Below, one piece after another: positions 1 to 5,077 of a stretch of 6,850 bases of DNA. Each line of letters opens with the position of its first letter. Position 1 is the first letter of the stretch. The stretch lies in the NCBI GenBank assembly GCA_035267785.1, contig DATFLL010000024.1, positions 1-6,850 of the forward strand, given 5' to 3'. The DNA comes from DATFLL01 sp035267785 (GTDB lineage Bacteria > Pseudomonadota > Gammaproteobacteria > DATFLL01). Made by a program: the position numbers and the translations under genes. The notes beneath the pieces are model-generated. The model saw only the letters and a list, made by a program, of their open reading frames with translations, was not told the DNA's origin and made no database searches.

Positions 1-82
1 CCACGGCCAGCAGGCCAATACCCAACAGCAAAACCACCACACTGAACGTAACGTTCAGTACCTTCCCCGTCACTACCCGCAT
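1..82 (-). CDS. N-terminus of a membrane-anchored protein (5' fragment, runs off left edge)
   Basis: On the minus strand an ATG at 82-80 opens a frame with no stop to the window edge, giving 27 complete codons: MRVVTGKVLNVTFSVVVLLL followed by GIGLLAV. A basic start followed by a long hydrophobic stretch is typical of an N-terminal membrane anchor or uncleaved signal. A run of G about 6 nt upstream (GGGGGG in the mRNA sense) can act as ribosome binding site, and a rather AT-rich stretch (about 100-145) lies upstream as a possible promoter region. In a metal-resistance setting an efflux adaptor or other envelope protein is possible, but too little is visible to name a family. A perfect inverted repeat lies inside the coding part (see 41-59). 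Confidence 0.6.
   Translation of the reverse strand, partial: MRVVTGKVLNVTFSVVVLLLGIGLLAV
41..59. repeat. Perfect 19-bp palindrome near the start of the left-edge gene
   Basis: ACTGAACGT, one central A, then ACGTTCAGT: two 9-bp arms that are exact reverse complements around a 1-bp centre. It lies about 23-41 nt inside the left-edge gene, downstream of its start codon. The size and symmetry suit the operator of a dimeric repressor (for example TetR or GntR type), but no second copy is visible in the window, so it may be chance. Confidence 0.5.
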
Positions 83-278
83 CGAATCCCCCCGGTTTCA
101 TTCAAGCACAAGGTGCAAAATATAAATTACGCCTACCTAGAATCGGCCGGCGCTGAAACTTATTGAGCTCGGCCCAGTGTCACCAACCCGCGATCTGCGT
201 TCGGGCCGCCGACACGAGGCGGAGCCGGTCGCATGCGTTGCGACGGGGCCGGGAGCGGGCAGGCGGGGAACGGGCAGG
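83..278. other. Intergenic gap between the left-edge gene and the GNAT gene
   Basis: No convincing gene here. The part at about 100-145 is AT-richer than its surroundings (AATATAAATTA region) and probably carries the promoter of the minus-strand gene starting at 82; a TATATT-like -10 can be read at 124-119, but no matching -35 is seen. GTCGCA-TGCGT-TGCGAC at 228-244 is a 6-bp-arm hairpin downstream of the GNAT stop; it lacks a T tract, so it is at most a weak transcription end. The segment 241-279 is a G-rich low-complexity stretch made of GGGCAGG/GGGGAACGGG-like units. Confidence 0.5.
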
Positions 279-761
279 TCAGATGGCGCTGCGAGTGGTG
301 CTCGCCCACAAATCGCGCCCCATGCGCACGGCGGCCTCCACTCCGGAATAGTAGCCGGGGACGAGTTGAACCTTGCGATAGCCGAGGCGCCGGTAGAAGG
401 CCTGGGCGTTCCGATTGGTGGCACGCACCTCCAGGTACACGGTCGAGATGCCGGCCGTCAGCGCCGAGCGCTCCAGCCACTCGATGAGGCGCCGCCCGAT
501 GCCCAGTTGACGCAGTCCCGGATGCACGGCGAGGAGATTGAGGCGGGCCTCCTCCATCCCGAAATACATGATGGCAAAGCCGGCCAGCAGCCGCCTGGCA
601 CGGGCGACGAGCACGACGGTATCGGGGCAGCGAATGCTGCGGGTGACCCGGTTCGGGCCCCAGCTCCAGCCCAGGCCGGACTCGATGTAATCCCGCGACA
701 TGGCCGCGATGGTCTGCGCATCGGACAGCCGCGCCAGGTCGATATCCACTACTTGCTTCAT
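279..761 (-). CDS. GNAT-family N-acetyltransferase (RimI-like)
   Basis: A 160-residue, single-domain GCN5-related acetyltransferase that would move the acetyl group of acetyl-CoA to an amine. Motif A with the CoA pyrophosphate loop is seen at residues about 74-97 (LNLLAVHP, then R84-Q-L-G-I-G-R). Motif B is at about 111-128 (N118-A-x-x-F-Y-x-x-L-G-Y), in the arrangement seen in RimI-type enzymes. Length is normal for the fold. The start is supported by GGAG seven bases upstream of the ATG. The substrate cannot be told from sequence: ribosomal protein S18 (true RimI), another protein N-terminus or a small molecule are all possible. It is divergent from the MerR-family gene, with 175 bp between their starts. 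I see no strong promoter for it and no sign that it belongs to the metal systems. Confidence 0.92.
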   Translation of the reverse strand: MKQVVDIDLARLSDAQTIAAMSRDYIESGLGWSWGPNRVTRSIRCPDTVVLVARARRLLAGFAIMYFGMEEARLNLLAVHPGLRQLGIGRRLIEWLERSALTAGISTVYLEVRATNRNAQAFYRRLGYRKVQLVPGYYSGVEAAVRMGRDLWASTTRSAI

Positions 762-885
762 AACGTCGCTCCGACGGTCGCTGCGATGGGGCCGCCAGCC
801 TCATCCACAGCATGTCCGGTTTGCCAGCGAAGCGCAAGCGGCCGAGATTGGAGTGGGGATGCGGGCCCGCGCGCTGTCCGGAGCC

Positions 886-917
886 TTGACCCTGAAGTAT
901 AGTACAGGGTTTATAAG
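886..917 (+). promoter_or_regulatory. MerR-type promoter with operator dyad
   Basis: The -35 TTGACC is at 886-891 and the -10 TATAAG at 912-917 (or TTATAA at 911-916), giving a spacer of 19-20 bp, longer than the usual 17. The spacer holds the dyad ACCCTG (889-894), 10 bp, CAGGGT (905-910). An over-long spacer filled by a dyad is the hallmark of promoters under-twisted by MerR-family activators (mer, zntA, copA, pbr). The transcript should start near 923-925, so the leader before the regulator ATG at 937 is only about 12-14 nt and begins at or just before the GAGGG ribosome binding site. The site points at the regulator gene itself, implying autoregulation of a merR-first operon. Confidence 0.88.
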
Positions 918-936
918 ATACTCCGAGGGCATTGCC

Positions 937-1374
937 ATGGACCCGATGAGCATCGGCCAGGTGGCCAAACGTACCGGCGTGAGCGTCGAAACCATCCGCT
1001 TCTACGAACGCCAGAGGCTCATCCCGGAACCGGCCCGCAGCGCGGCCGGCTACCGCCAGTACCCGCCGGACACGCCTCGGCGCGTGCGCTTCATACAGCG
1101 GGCCAAGGCGGTGGGCTTCACGCTCGGCGACATCCGCGAGCTGCTGGAGCTGCGCACCCGACCCGACGTGACCTGCGCCGACATCCGGGAGCGCGCGCAG
1201 ATCAAGCTCGACGAGATCGGGGCCAAGCTCGGTGAGCTCGAGCAGATGCGCCGCGCCCTGACCCGACTCGCCGAGCGATGCAGCGGGGAGGGTGCGTTGA
1301 GCGAGTGCCCCATACTCGATGCCTTGGAGGATGACGATGACGAACCGAACCCCGCAGGTGGAGCTGGTCTATGA
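937..1374 (+). CDS. MerR-family metal-responsive regulator (three-cysteine, divalent-metal type)
   Basis: A 145-residue cytoplasmic regulator. The winged helix-turn-helix is at residues 5-75 (SIGQVAKRTGVSVETIRFYE, then GYRQY), the dimerisation helix at about 81-113, and the metal loop at 115-124 (C-SGEGALSE-C) followed by PILDALE. Cys80, Cys115 and Cys124 match Cys82, Cys117 and Cys126 of Tn501 MerR with a constant offset of two and identical loop spacing. A Cys at position 80 rather than Ser marks divalent-metal sensors (Hg, Zn, Cd, Pb) as opposed to CueR-type Cu(I) sensors. Hg(II) is favoured by the MerC-like neighbour, but the PILDALE end also recalls Zn/Pb/Cd sensors. The ATG at 937 has GAGGG seven bases upstream; an ATG at 946 is an alternative. 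The C-terminal acidic run DDDD is translated from the region that also holds the next gene's ribosome binding site. The last 38 bp overlap the next gene. Confidence 0.93.
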   Translation: MDPMSIGQVAKRTGVSVETIRFYERQRLIPEPARSAAGYRQYPPDTPRRVRFIQRAKAVGFTLGDIRELLELRTRPDVTCADIRERAQIKLDEIGAKLGELEQMRRALTRLAERCSGEGALSECPILDALEDDDDEPNPAGGAGL

Positions 1375-2095
1375 GCAGGGCTGCCCGAACATAGCCGCTG
1401 CGCGCGAACAGCTCCTGCGCGCTTTCGACGCCGCCGGACTCACGCCGCGCTGGTCGGAGTGGGACGTGGCCGAACCCGATGCACCCGAGCGCGTGCGCGG
1501 CTACGGTTCGCCGACCATCCTGATCGACGGCGACGATGTCGCGCCTGAGACCGCCAACGAGGCCTCCTGCTGCCGTGTTTACGCCGACAGCGAGGCGAGC
1601 AACAAGGGCGTGCCGCCGTTGGCGCGGGTTGTCTCCGCCCTGGGCGCCGGCCAGTCTGCGCCGGGCGGCGGGGGCGGGACCGGTCGCGGCAAACACATAC
1701 ACGTCGCCGCCCTGCCATCGGTGGGACTGGCCCTGCTGCCCAAGCTGACTTGTCCGGCGTGCTGGCCCGCCTATGCCGGACTGCTCAGCAGCCTGGGCCT
1801 GGGTTTCGTCGATTACACCCCTTATCTGCTGCCCCTGACGGGATTGTTCCTGGCGGTGACCCTGGCGGGACTGTTCAGCGCGGCTCGGCGCCGCGGACGG
1901 CGCAAGGCGCTCGCCTTGGGGGCGGCTGCGGCCGGCCTGGTGTTGGTCGGCAAGTTCGGTTTTGACAGTGAGATTCTGCTCTACGCGGGGATCGGGCTGC
2001 TGGTCGCCGCCTCGCTCTGGGCCGGTTGGCCGCTGCAGGCCGGGCGCCCGACCACCGCCTGCCCGGCCTGCACCACCCCGGTGCGCGGCGATTGA
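1337..2095 (+). CDS. Fusion protein: thioredoxin-like Cys domain plus MerC-like mercury transporter
   Basis: 252 residues in three parts. Residues 1-102 look like a thioredoxin-fold soluble domain: VELVYEQGCPN with Cys16 on the first strand/loop, YGSPTILIDGDDV (56-68) as the cis-Pro-like segment, and a Cys78-Cys79 pair before RVY. Residues 103-118 are a Gly-rich linker (GGGGG at 110-114). Residues about 122-232 carry four hydrophobic helices resembling MerC, with Cys139-Pro-Ala-Cys142 in the first helix (MerC has a paired Cys there) and GLGF next to the second. A CPAC motif (242-245) ends the protein, like the C-terminal Cys pair of MerC. MerC is an inner-membrane Hg(II) uptake protein; the fused Cys domain may accept or deliver the ion. 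The start is chosen at 1337 because GGAGG lies 6 nt upstream; ATGs at 1319 and 1331 are badly spaced. It overlaps the regulator by 38 bp, so translation is probably coupled. Confidence 0.85.
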   Translation: MTNRTPQVELVYEQGCPNIAAAREQLLRAFDAAGLTPRWSEWDVAEPDAPERVRGYGSPTILIDGDDVAPETANEASCCRVYADSEASNKGVPPLARVVSALGAGQSAPGGGGGTGRGKHIHVAALPSVGLALLPKLTCPACWPAYAGLLSSLGLGFVDYTPYLLPLTGLFLAVTLAGLFSAARRRGRRKALALGAAAAGLVLVGKFGFDSEILLYAGIGLLVAASLWAGWPLQAGRPTTACPACTTPVRGD

Positions 2096-2145
2096 ACCGA
2101 CGCCGCCCTATCGTACTCACGCCATTTCCGATTGGGAGCAAGCGC

Positions 2146-2403
2146 ATGAACGCCAAACGTCAGATAGAAATCTTCAGTGCCGGCTGTCCCCTTTGCGAGG
2201 ACACCATCGCGCTGGTCAACGAGCTGGCCTGCCCTTCCTGCGAAATCACGGTCCACGACATGCACCGCAGCGATGGGGCCGAACGGGCACGCGCGCTGGG
2301 GGTGCAGTCCGTGCCGGCCGTCGCCATCGACGGCAAACTCGCCCAGGGCGCCATGGACACCGACACGCTCCGGGCTGCAGGCGTCGGTCAGCCGCTGGCC
2401 TGA
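2146..2403 (+). CDS. Small thioredoxin/glutaredoxin-like protein with two CxxC motifs
   Basis: 85 residues, a minimal thioredoxin fold. The first strand IEIFSAG is followed by CPLC (Cys14, Cys17) at the helix start, the usual place of the redox or metal-binding pair. A second pair CPSC (Cys29, Cys32) follows on the same helix end. VPAVAIDGKL near residues 58-67 is the typical cis-Pro plus beta-turn segment. There is no signal peptide, so it is likely cytoplasmic. GGGAG seven bases before the ATG supports this start; the reading frame is open further upstream but lacks a suitable start context. It is the last gene of the operon, 50 bp after the MerC-like fusion. A role as thiol reductant or metal shuttle for the fusion protein is inferred from context; the family itself is seen with various metal and redox systems. 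It is convergent with the next gene (31 bp gap) and no terminator is visible. Confidence 0.82.
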   Translation: MNAKRQIEIFSAGCPLCEDTIALVNELACPSCEITVHDMHRSDGAERARALGVQSVPAVAIDGKLAQGAMDTDTLRAAGVGQPLA

Positions 2404-2434
2404 ACGCCCGGACCGTACCCCCTGCCTGCGCGAC

Positions 2435-2995
2435 TCAGGGCTTCGCGCTTTGCAGGTGGCGCGCGCCCTTAAGCATGGCCAGGACCCGATCGACGATCTT
2501 CGCGTGGCCCTCATCGCTGAGTACGATGAACTTCACCACCAGCTTGTCCACGCCCAACATTCCTCGGGTGAGGTACTTGAAGCCGTCCGGCTCGGGCGAG
2601 CTCAGCTCGGCCGTGAAGTAATAACCAACGCCCGCGGCGCCCTTGATCTCGTGCAGCGCAAGTTTCTTTTGTGTCGCGTGCTCGGCAGCGCCCGCGGCCA
2701 GGGCCTCCACGTGCTGATGCAGCATCTCGGCATCGGGCGGCTCGAGCACGAAGATATCCTGGAACATCGGCGTGATGAGCACCCTGAAGCGCGACCCCGA
2801 GGACTGGGTCAGCACGATCGTCGGCGGTTGGCCGCCCTCGGGCTGGCGCAGCTCGTTGGTCCAATCCGCCGGCACGTCCAGGGCGAAACTGCCGTGCCCG
2901 GGCAGCGGATAGCGATGCGTGGTCGAATCCGCGGCGAAGGCGGAAAGCGTCGCCACCAGAGCGGCGAATCCGAGGGCGACAACGGGGCGTCTCAC
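2435..2995 (-). CDS. Exported protein of unknown function
   Basis: 186 residues starting with a clear Sec signal peptide (MRRPVVALGFAALVATLSAFA, cleavage likely after residue 21, AFA|AD). The mature part of about 165 residues has no cysteine and no further membrane segment, so it should be periplasmic. It begins with a strand pair (GSFALDVPADWTNEL) and alternates strands with helices, somewhat like the PsbP/Mog1-type fold that starts with a -FxLDVPxxW- strand; this is a weak resemblance, not an assignment. The start is GTG at 2995, with AGAGAGA about 8 nt upstream; no ATG in frame fits the signal peptide. A promoter of its own is seen at 3033-3041. Nothing ties it to metal resistance except location. 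Confidence 0.82.
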   Translation of the reverse strand: MRRPVVALGFAALVATLSAFAADSTTHRYPLPGHGSFALDVPADWTNELRQPEGGQPPTIVLTQSSGSRFRVLITPMFQDIFVLEPPDAEMLHQHVEALAAGAAEHATQKKLALHEIKGAAGVGYYFTAELSSPEPDGFKYLTRGMLGVDKLVVKFIVLSDEGHAKIVDRVLAMLKGARHLQSAKP

Positions 2996-3032
2996 GGCAA
3001 ATGTCTCTCTGTGTGGTGAGGAATAGTCCCGC

Positions 3033-3041
3033 CTTATAGCA
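3033..3041 (-). promoter_or_regulatory. Extended -10 promoter element for the exported protein gene
   Basis: Read on the minus strand: TGCTATAAG, that is a TGn extension followed by TATAAG. This extended -10 can work with a poor -35, and indeed no good -35 is seen upstream. The predicted start near 3026 leaves a leader of about 30 nt before the GTG at 2995. Confidence 0.5.
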
Positions 3042-3086
3042 TCTTTTGCCCGCGCGGTGCAGGTAACGGCCCGCGATGGCGGGGGC

Positions 3087-3752
3087 TCACATCTGTCGTG
3101 CGGCCCCGGCCCGGCGCGTGGCGGCGATCAGACCGAGGGTAAGGATGCCGGCGGCCAGCAGACCGTAGTCCTCGACCATCCCGAGCGAGACCGCCGCACT
3201 GGCACCGACCAGCGCCCAGACGAAGGGAATCAGCAACAGGTGTCCCGGCACGCCGCGCCCGGGCGAGCGATCCACGAACAACAGCAGGCCGAAGGTGAAG
3301 ATCGTCGTCGGGCAAGGCGTCACGCCGAACACGGGCATGTACGGATAGGCATGGCCCAGCCAGACGTTGAGCAACGGATACACGAGCATCGCGTACACGA
3401 CCAGCACCACGCCGAGGATGCCCCGGCTGTCGGCCCGAAAGCGAAATTGCAGCGCCCGCCGGGCCACGCCCGTGTACAGAAGTAACAGCCCCTGGACGAT
3501 GAACAAGGCGCCGAACAAATACGCAACCCAGTCTATCCGGGCGAAGTACAGCAGGTGATAGACCGCGCCGGTCCAAAACCACAGCACGGCCAAAATGGCG
3601 GCGATCGCCCGCCCCGCCCCCGCCCGCCGGGTAAACAATAACGCGACCGCGGCAATGCCCAACCCGTAGGCGACGAATTGCGCCGGCTCGATGACCCGGT
3701 TGTAGGCGGCGAACACGCCGAGGAATTGGTCTAAGGTAAACGGCAGCTGCAT
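3087..3752 (-). CDS. DUF6064-like polytopic inner-membrane protein
   Basis: 221 residues with about six to seven hydrophobic segments (near residues 25-42, 49-70, 75-96, 107-128, 142-161, 168-186 and 190-210). The opening LPFTLDQFLGVFAAYN and the motif GHAYPYMPVFGVTPCPTTIF (about 132-151) are features I associate with the DUF6064 family, recalled from memory rather than searched. The function of that family is not known to me; the buried PCPTT with one Cys and the His/Tyr residues around it are the candidate active or ligand positions. AAAGGA, with AGGA seven nt before the ATG, supports the start. It is 24 bp downstream of the DsrE-like gene and on the same strand, so the two are very likely cotranscribed. 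Confidence 0.82.
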   Translation of the reverse strand: MQLPFTLDQFLGVFAAYNRVIEPAQFVAYGLGIAAVALLFTRRAGAGRAIAAILAVLWFWTGAVYHLLYFARIDWVAYLFGALFIVQGLLLLYTGVARRALQFRFRADSRGILGVVLVVYAMLVYPLLNVWLGHAYPYMPVFGVTPCPTTIFTFGLLLFVDRSPGRGVPGHLLLIPFVWALVGASAAVSLGMVEDYGLLAAGILTLGLIAATRRAGAARQM

Positions 3753-3776
3753 TGTTCCGTCCTTTGCGCGCCGGCC

Positions 3777-4139
3777 CTACCACACCATTGGTACGTAGCC
3801 CTGCTTGATCAAATCGGCCATGGGTTTGCCCACGTACTCCACATCCACACCGAGCGCGGCGATGTTATCCGATATGCCGATATCCAGGTCCTCGTCGTCC
3901 GGTTGGACGCGGTCGGCGAGGAACTTGCACGCCCGTGGGGTCCCCTCCAACTTGCGGTATTCCTGCACGTACTGCTGCAGCGGGACGTCCTCGAGCAGCA
4001 GCGCCTCGGCCGGCCCGAAGAAATACAGCTTCACATCGTCCAGCCAGGCGTGCTTGAGCGCGTTGACGGCGTACATGGCACCGGCCCGCGCCTTGGCCGC
4101 CTCGCCCGTGCTGATGATGACAAGTAGCTTATCGCTCAT
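3777..4139 (-). CDS. DsrE-family protein
   Basis: 120 residues, cytoplasmic. The pattern KLLVIISTGE, then an Ala-rich helix (AKARAGAMYAVNALK), then VKLYFFGPAEALLLED is the alpha/beta fold of the DsrE/DsrF/YchN group. A single cysteine, Cys71 in TPRACKFLAD, is placed where related proteins carry a conserved Cys, suggesting persulfide or thiol chemistry; family members pass sulfane sulfur in sulfur relay or oxidation, but many remain uncharacterised. The start at 4139 is chosen for its strong GGGAGGA six nt upstream; an upstream in-frame ATG (4187) overlaps the predicted -10 element and is rejected. Expressed from the promoter at 4186-4214 and followed by the DUF6064-like gene. A role in copper or mercury thiol stress is possible but only from location. 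Confidence 0.85.
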   Translation of the reverse strand: MSDKLLVIISTGEAAKARAGAMYAVNALKHAWLDDVKLYFFGPAEALLLEDVPLQQYVQEYRKLEGTPRACKFLADRVQPDDEDLDIGISDNIAALGVDVEYVGKPMADLIKQGYVPMVW

Positions 4140-4185
4140 GATCGATCCTCCCGCGCCCAAAACGCACGTCGCTGTGCCGGCTTCC

Positions 4186-4214
4186 ATTATCCCCGGCGCG
4201 AAGCCCGATCACAA
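4186..4214 (-). promoter_or_regulatory. Sigma-70-type promoter of the DsrE-DUF6064 operon
   Basis: On the minus strand: -35 TTGTGA (4214-4209), exactly 17 bp, -10 GATAAT (4191-4186). Transcription would begin near 4179, leaving a leader of about 40 nt to the ATG at 4139. It lies just downstream of the copAB terminator, so the operon does not depend on copper-gene transcription. Confidence 0.68.
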
Positions 4215-4225
4215 AGGCGACACGC

Positions 4226-4273
4226 AAAAAAAGGGCGGTCCCGGACACCGCGCTCGGAACCCGGGCACCGCCC
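4226..4273 (-). terminator. Rho-independent terminator of copAB
   Basis: On the minus strand, 28 nt after the copB stop: GGGCGGTGCCCGG (4273-4261), a 16-nt loop, CCGGGACCGCCC (4244-4233), then TTTTTTT (4232-4226). The arms pair fully apart from one bulged C. The T tract is only on the minus-strand side, so termination is one-directional. Confidence 0.85.
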
Positions 4274-4301
4274 CAGTCGGGAGGCAATCAGCGACCGGCG
4301 G

Positions 4302-5051
4302 CTACCACCAGGCGCGCACGCCCACCACGTACTGCGTGTCGTGGGTGGGCGCGCCGGCCGCGCGCGCCTGGTCGGCCGTTCCGCCGTATTTGTTCTCCCA
4401 GGTCACGCCCACATAGGGGGCGAATTCGCGGGCGAACTCGTAGCGCACGCGCAGCGTCACCGCCGAGTCCGTCAACCCCGAACCCAAGCCCCGCTCGGGA
4501 TCGGCCTTGCCGTAGAGGTTGAACTCCGCCTCGGGCATCAGCACCAGACGCTGGGTCAGGAGCAGGTCGTACTCGGCCTTGAGGCGCGCGGCACTGCGCC
4601 CCTTGGTGCCCGCATACAGCGTGGCGTCGACCTCGAAGCGATACGGTGCCAGACCCTTGAAGCCGATACCCAGCCAGTTGCGCGCCGGGGTGTCCTCAAT
4701 GCTGAAGTCGTGGCGCGCGCCGACCTGGAAGTCCCAGAAGGCGGCGACGGCCCGGCTGTAGTAGGCCTCGAGCTCTGCATCCTCGGTCTTGCCGTTGAGC
4801 CGGGCGCCCTCGGTCTTGAGCCACAGCTTGTTGATATCGCCCCCGGCCCAGGCCTGTGCCTCCCAGTAGGTGAAGTCCTCGGGGCTGGCATCGCGCCGCT
4901 CCAGACGATCGACCATAACCTTGGTCAGAACCGTGTTGTCGTGCACAGGCGAAGGCCAGTCGGGGTGCCCGTCCTGAGCAAACCCGCTGGGGCTGTAGGC
5001 CAGGGCTGCGACCGGCAGCACCGCGGCCGTTGCTACTCGTTTCATCTGCAT
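4302..5051 (-). CDS. copB: Copper resistance protein B (outer-membrane)
   Basis: 249 residues. Signal peptide 1-25 (MKRVATAAVLPVAALAYSPS, GFA|QD). The mature protein starts with WPSPVHDN (32-39), then DRLERR, then W-x4-W-x-GGDINKLWLKTEG (about 63-82), which is the CopB signature. The remainder is a chain of amphipathic beta strands ending in the aromatic VRAWW expected of an outer-membrane barrel. CopB works with CopA to keep copper in the envelope. The Met/His-rich N-terminal stretch found in Pseudomonas CopB is absent here, so the protein is short for the family; the Met-rich part of this system is in CopA. The start at 5051 is chosen for GAGGAG six nt upstream and signal-peptide position; ATG at 5081, overlapping the copA stop as ATGA, would add ten residues (MNGIRIEERL) in front. 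It is 26 bp after copA and ends in a clear terminator. Confidence 0.95.
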   Translation of the reverse strand: MQMKRVATAAVLPVAALAYSPSGFAQDGHPDWPSPVHDNTVLTKVMVDRLERRDASPEDFTYWEAQAWAGGDINKLWLKTEGARLNGKTEDAELEAYYSRAVAAFWDFQVGARHDFSIEDTPARNWLGIGFKGLAPYRFEVDATLYAGTKGRSAARLKAEYDLLLTQRLVLMPEAEFNLYGKADPERGLGSGLTDSAVTLRVRYEFAREFAPYVGVTWENKYGGTADQARAAGAPTHDTQYVVGVRAWW

Positions 5052-5077
5052 CAGTCTCTCCTCAATCCGGATCCCGT

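Noticed and set aside
762..885. A divergent promoter for the GNAT gene in the space before the regulator
   Set aside because: Only weak hexamers (TTGCGC with a 17-bp spacer to CATGCT) are visible on the minus strand, too poor to report as a feature.
160..902. Long open frames overlapping the GNAT gene on both strands
   Set aside because: They are low-complexity Arg/Pro/Ala/Gly-rich translations with no motifs, overlapping a well-supported acetyltransferase with a good ribosome binding site.
2404..2434. Shared bidirectional terminator between the convergent thioredoxin-like and exported-protein genes
   Set aside because: No stem-loop or T/A tract is visible in the 31-bp gap.
2177..3019. 280-codon plus-strand frame spanning the small thioredoxin gene and the exported protein gene
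   Set aside because: It is out of frame with the thioredoxin-like protein and antisense to a gene with a clear signal peptide; its translation shows no domain.
3066..3086. Hairpin CCCGC-CATC-GCGGG after the DUF6064-like gene as a terminator
   Set aside because: The stem is only five base pairs and no T tract follows, so it does not meet the pattern of an intrinsic terminator.
3034..3783. 249-codon minus-strand frame overlapping the DUF6064-like gene
   Set aside because: It is Arg/Gly-rich and motif-free; the alternative frame shows clean membrane helices and a well-placed ribosome binding site.
4140..4187. Longer start for the DsrE-family gene at 4187 (MEAGTATCVLGAGGSI extension)
   Set aside because: The ATG sits inside the predicted -10 element and lacks a ribosome binding site, whereas GGGAGGA lies six nt before the ATG at 4139 where the DsrE fold begins.
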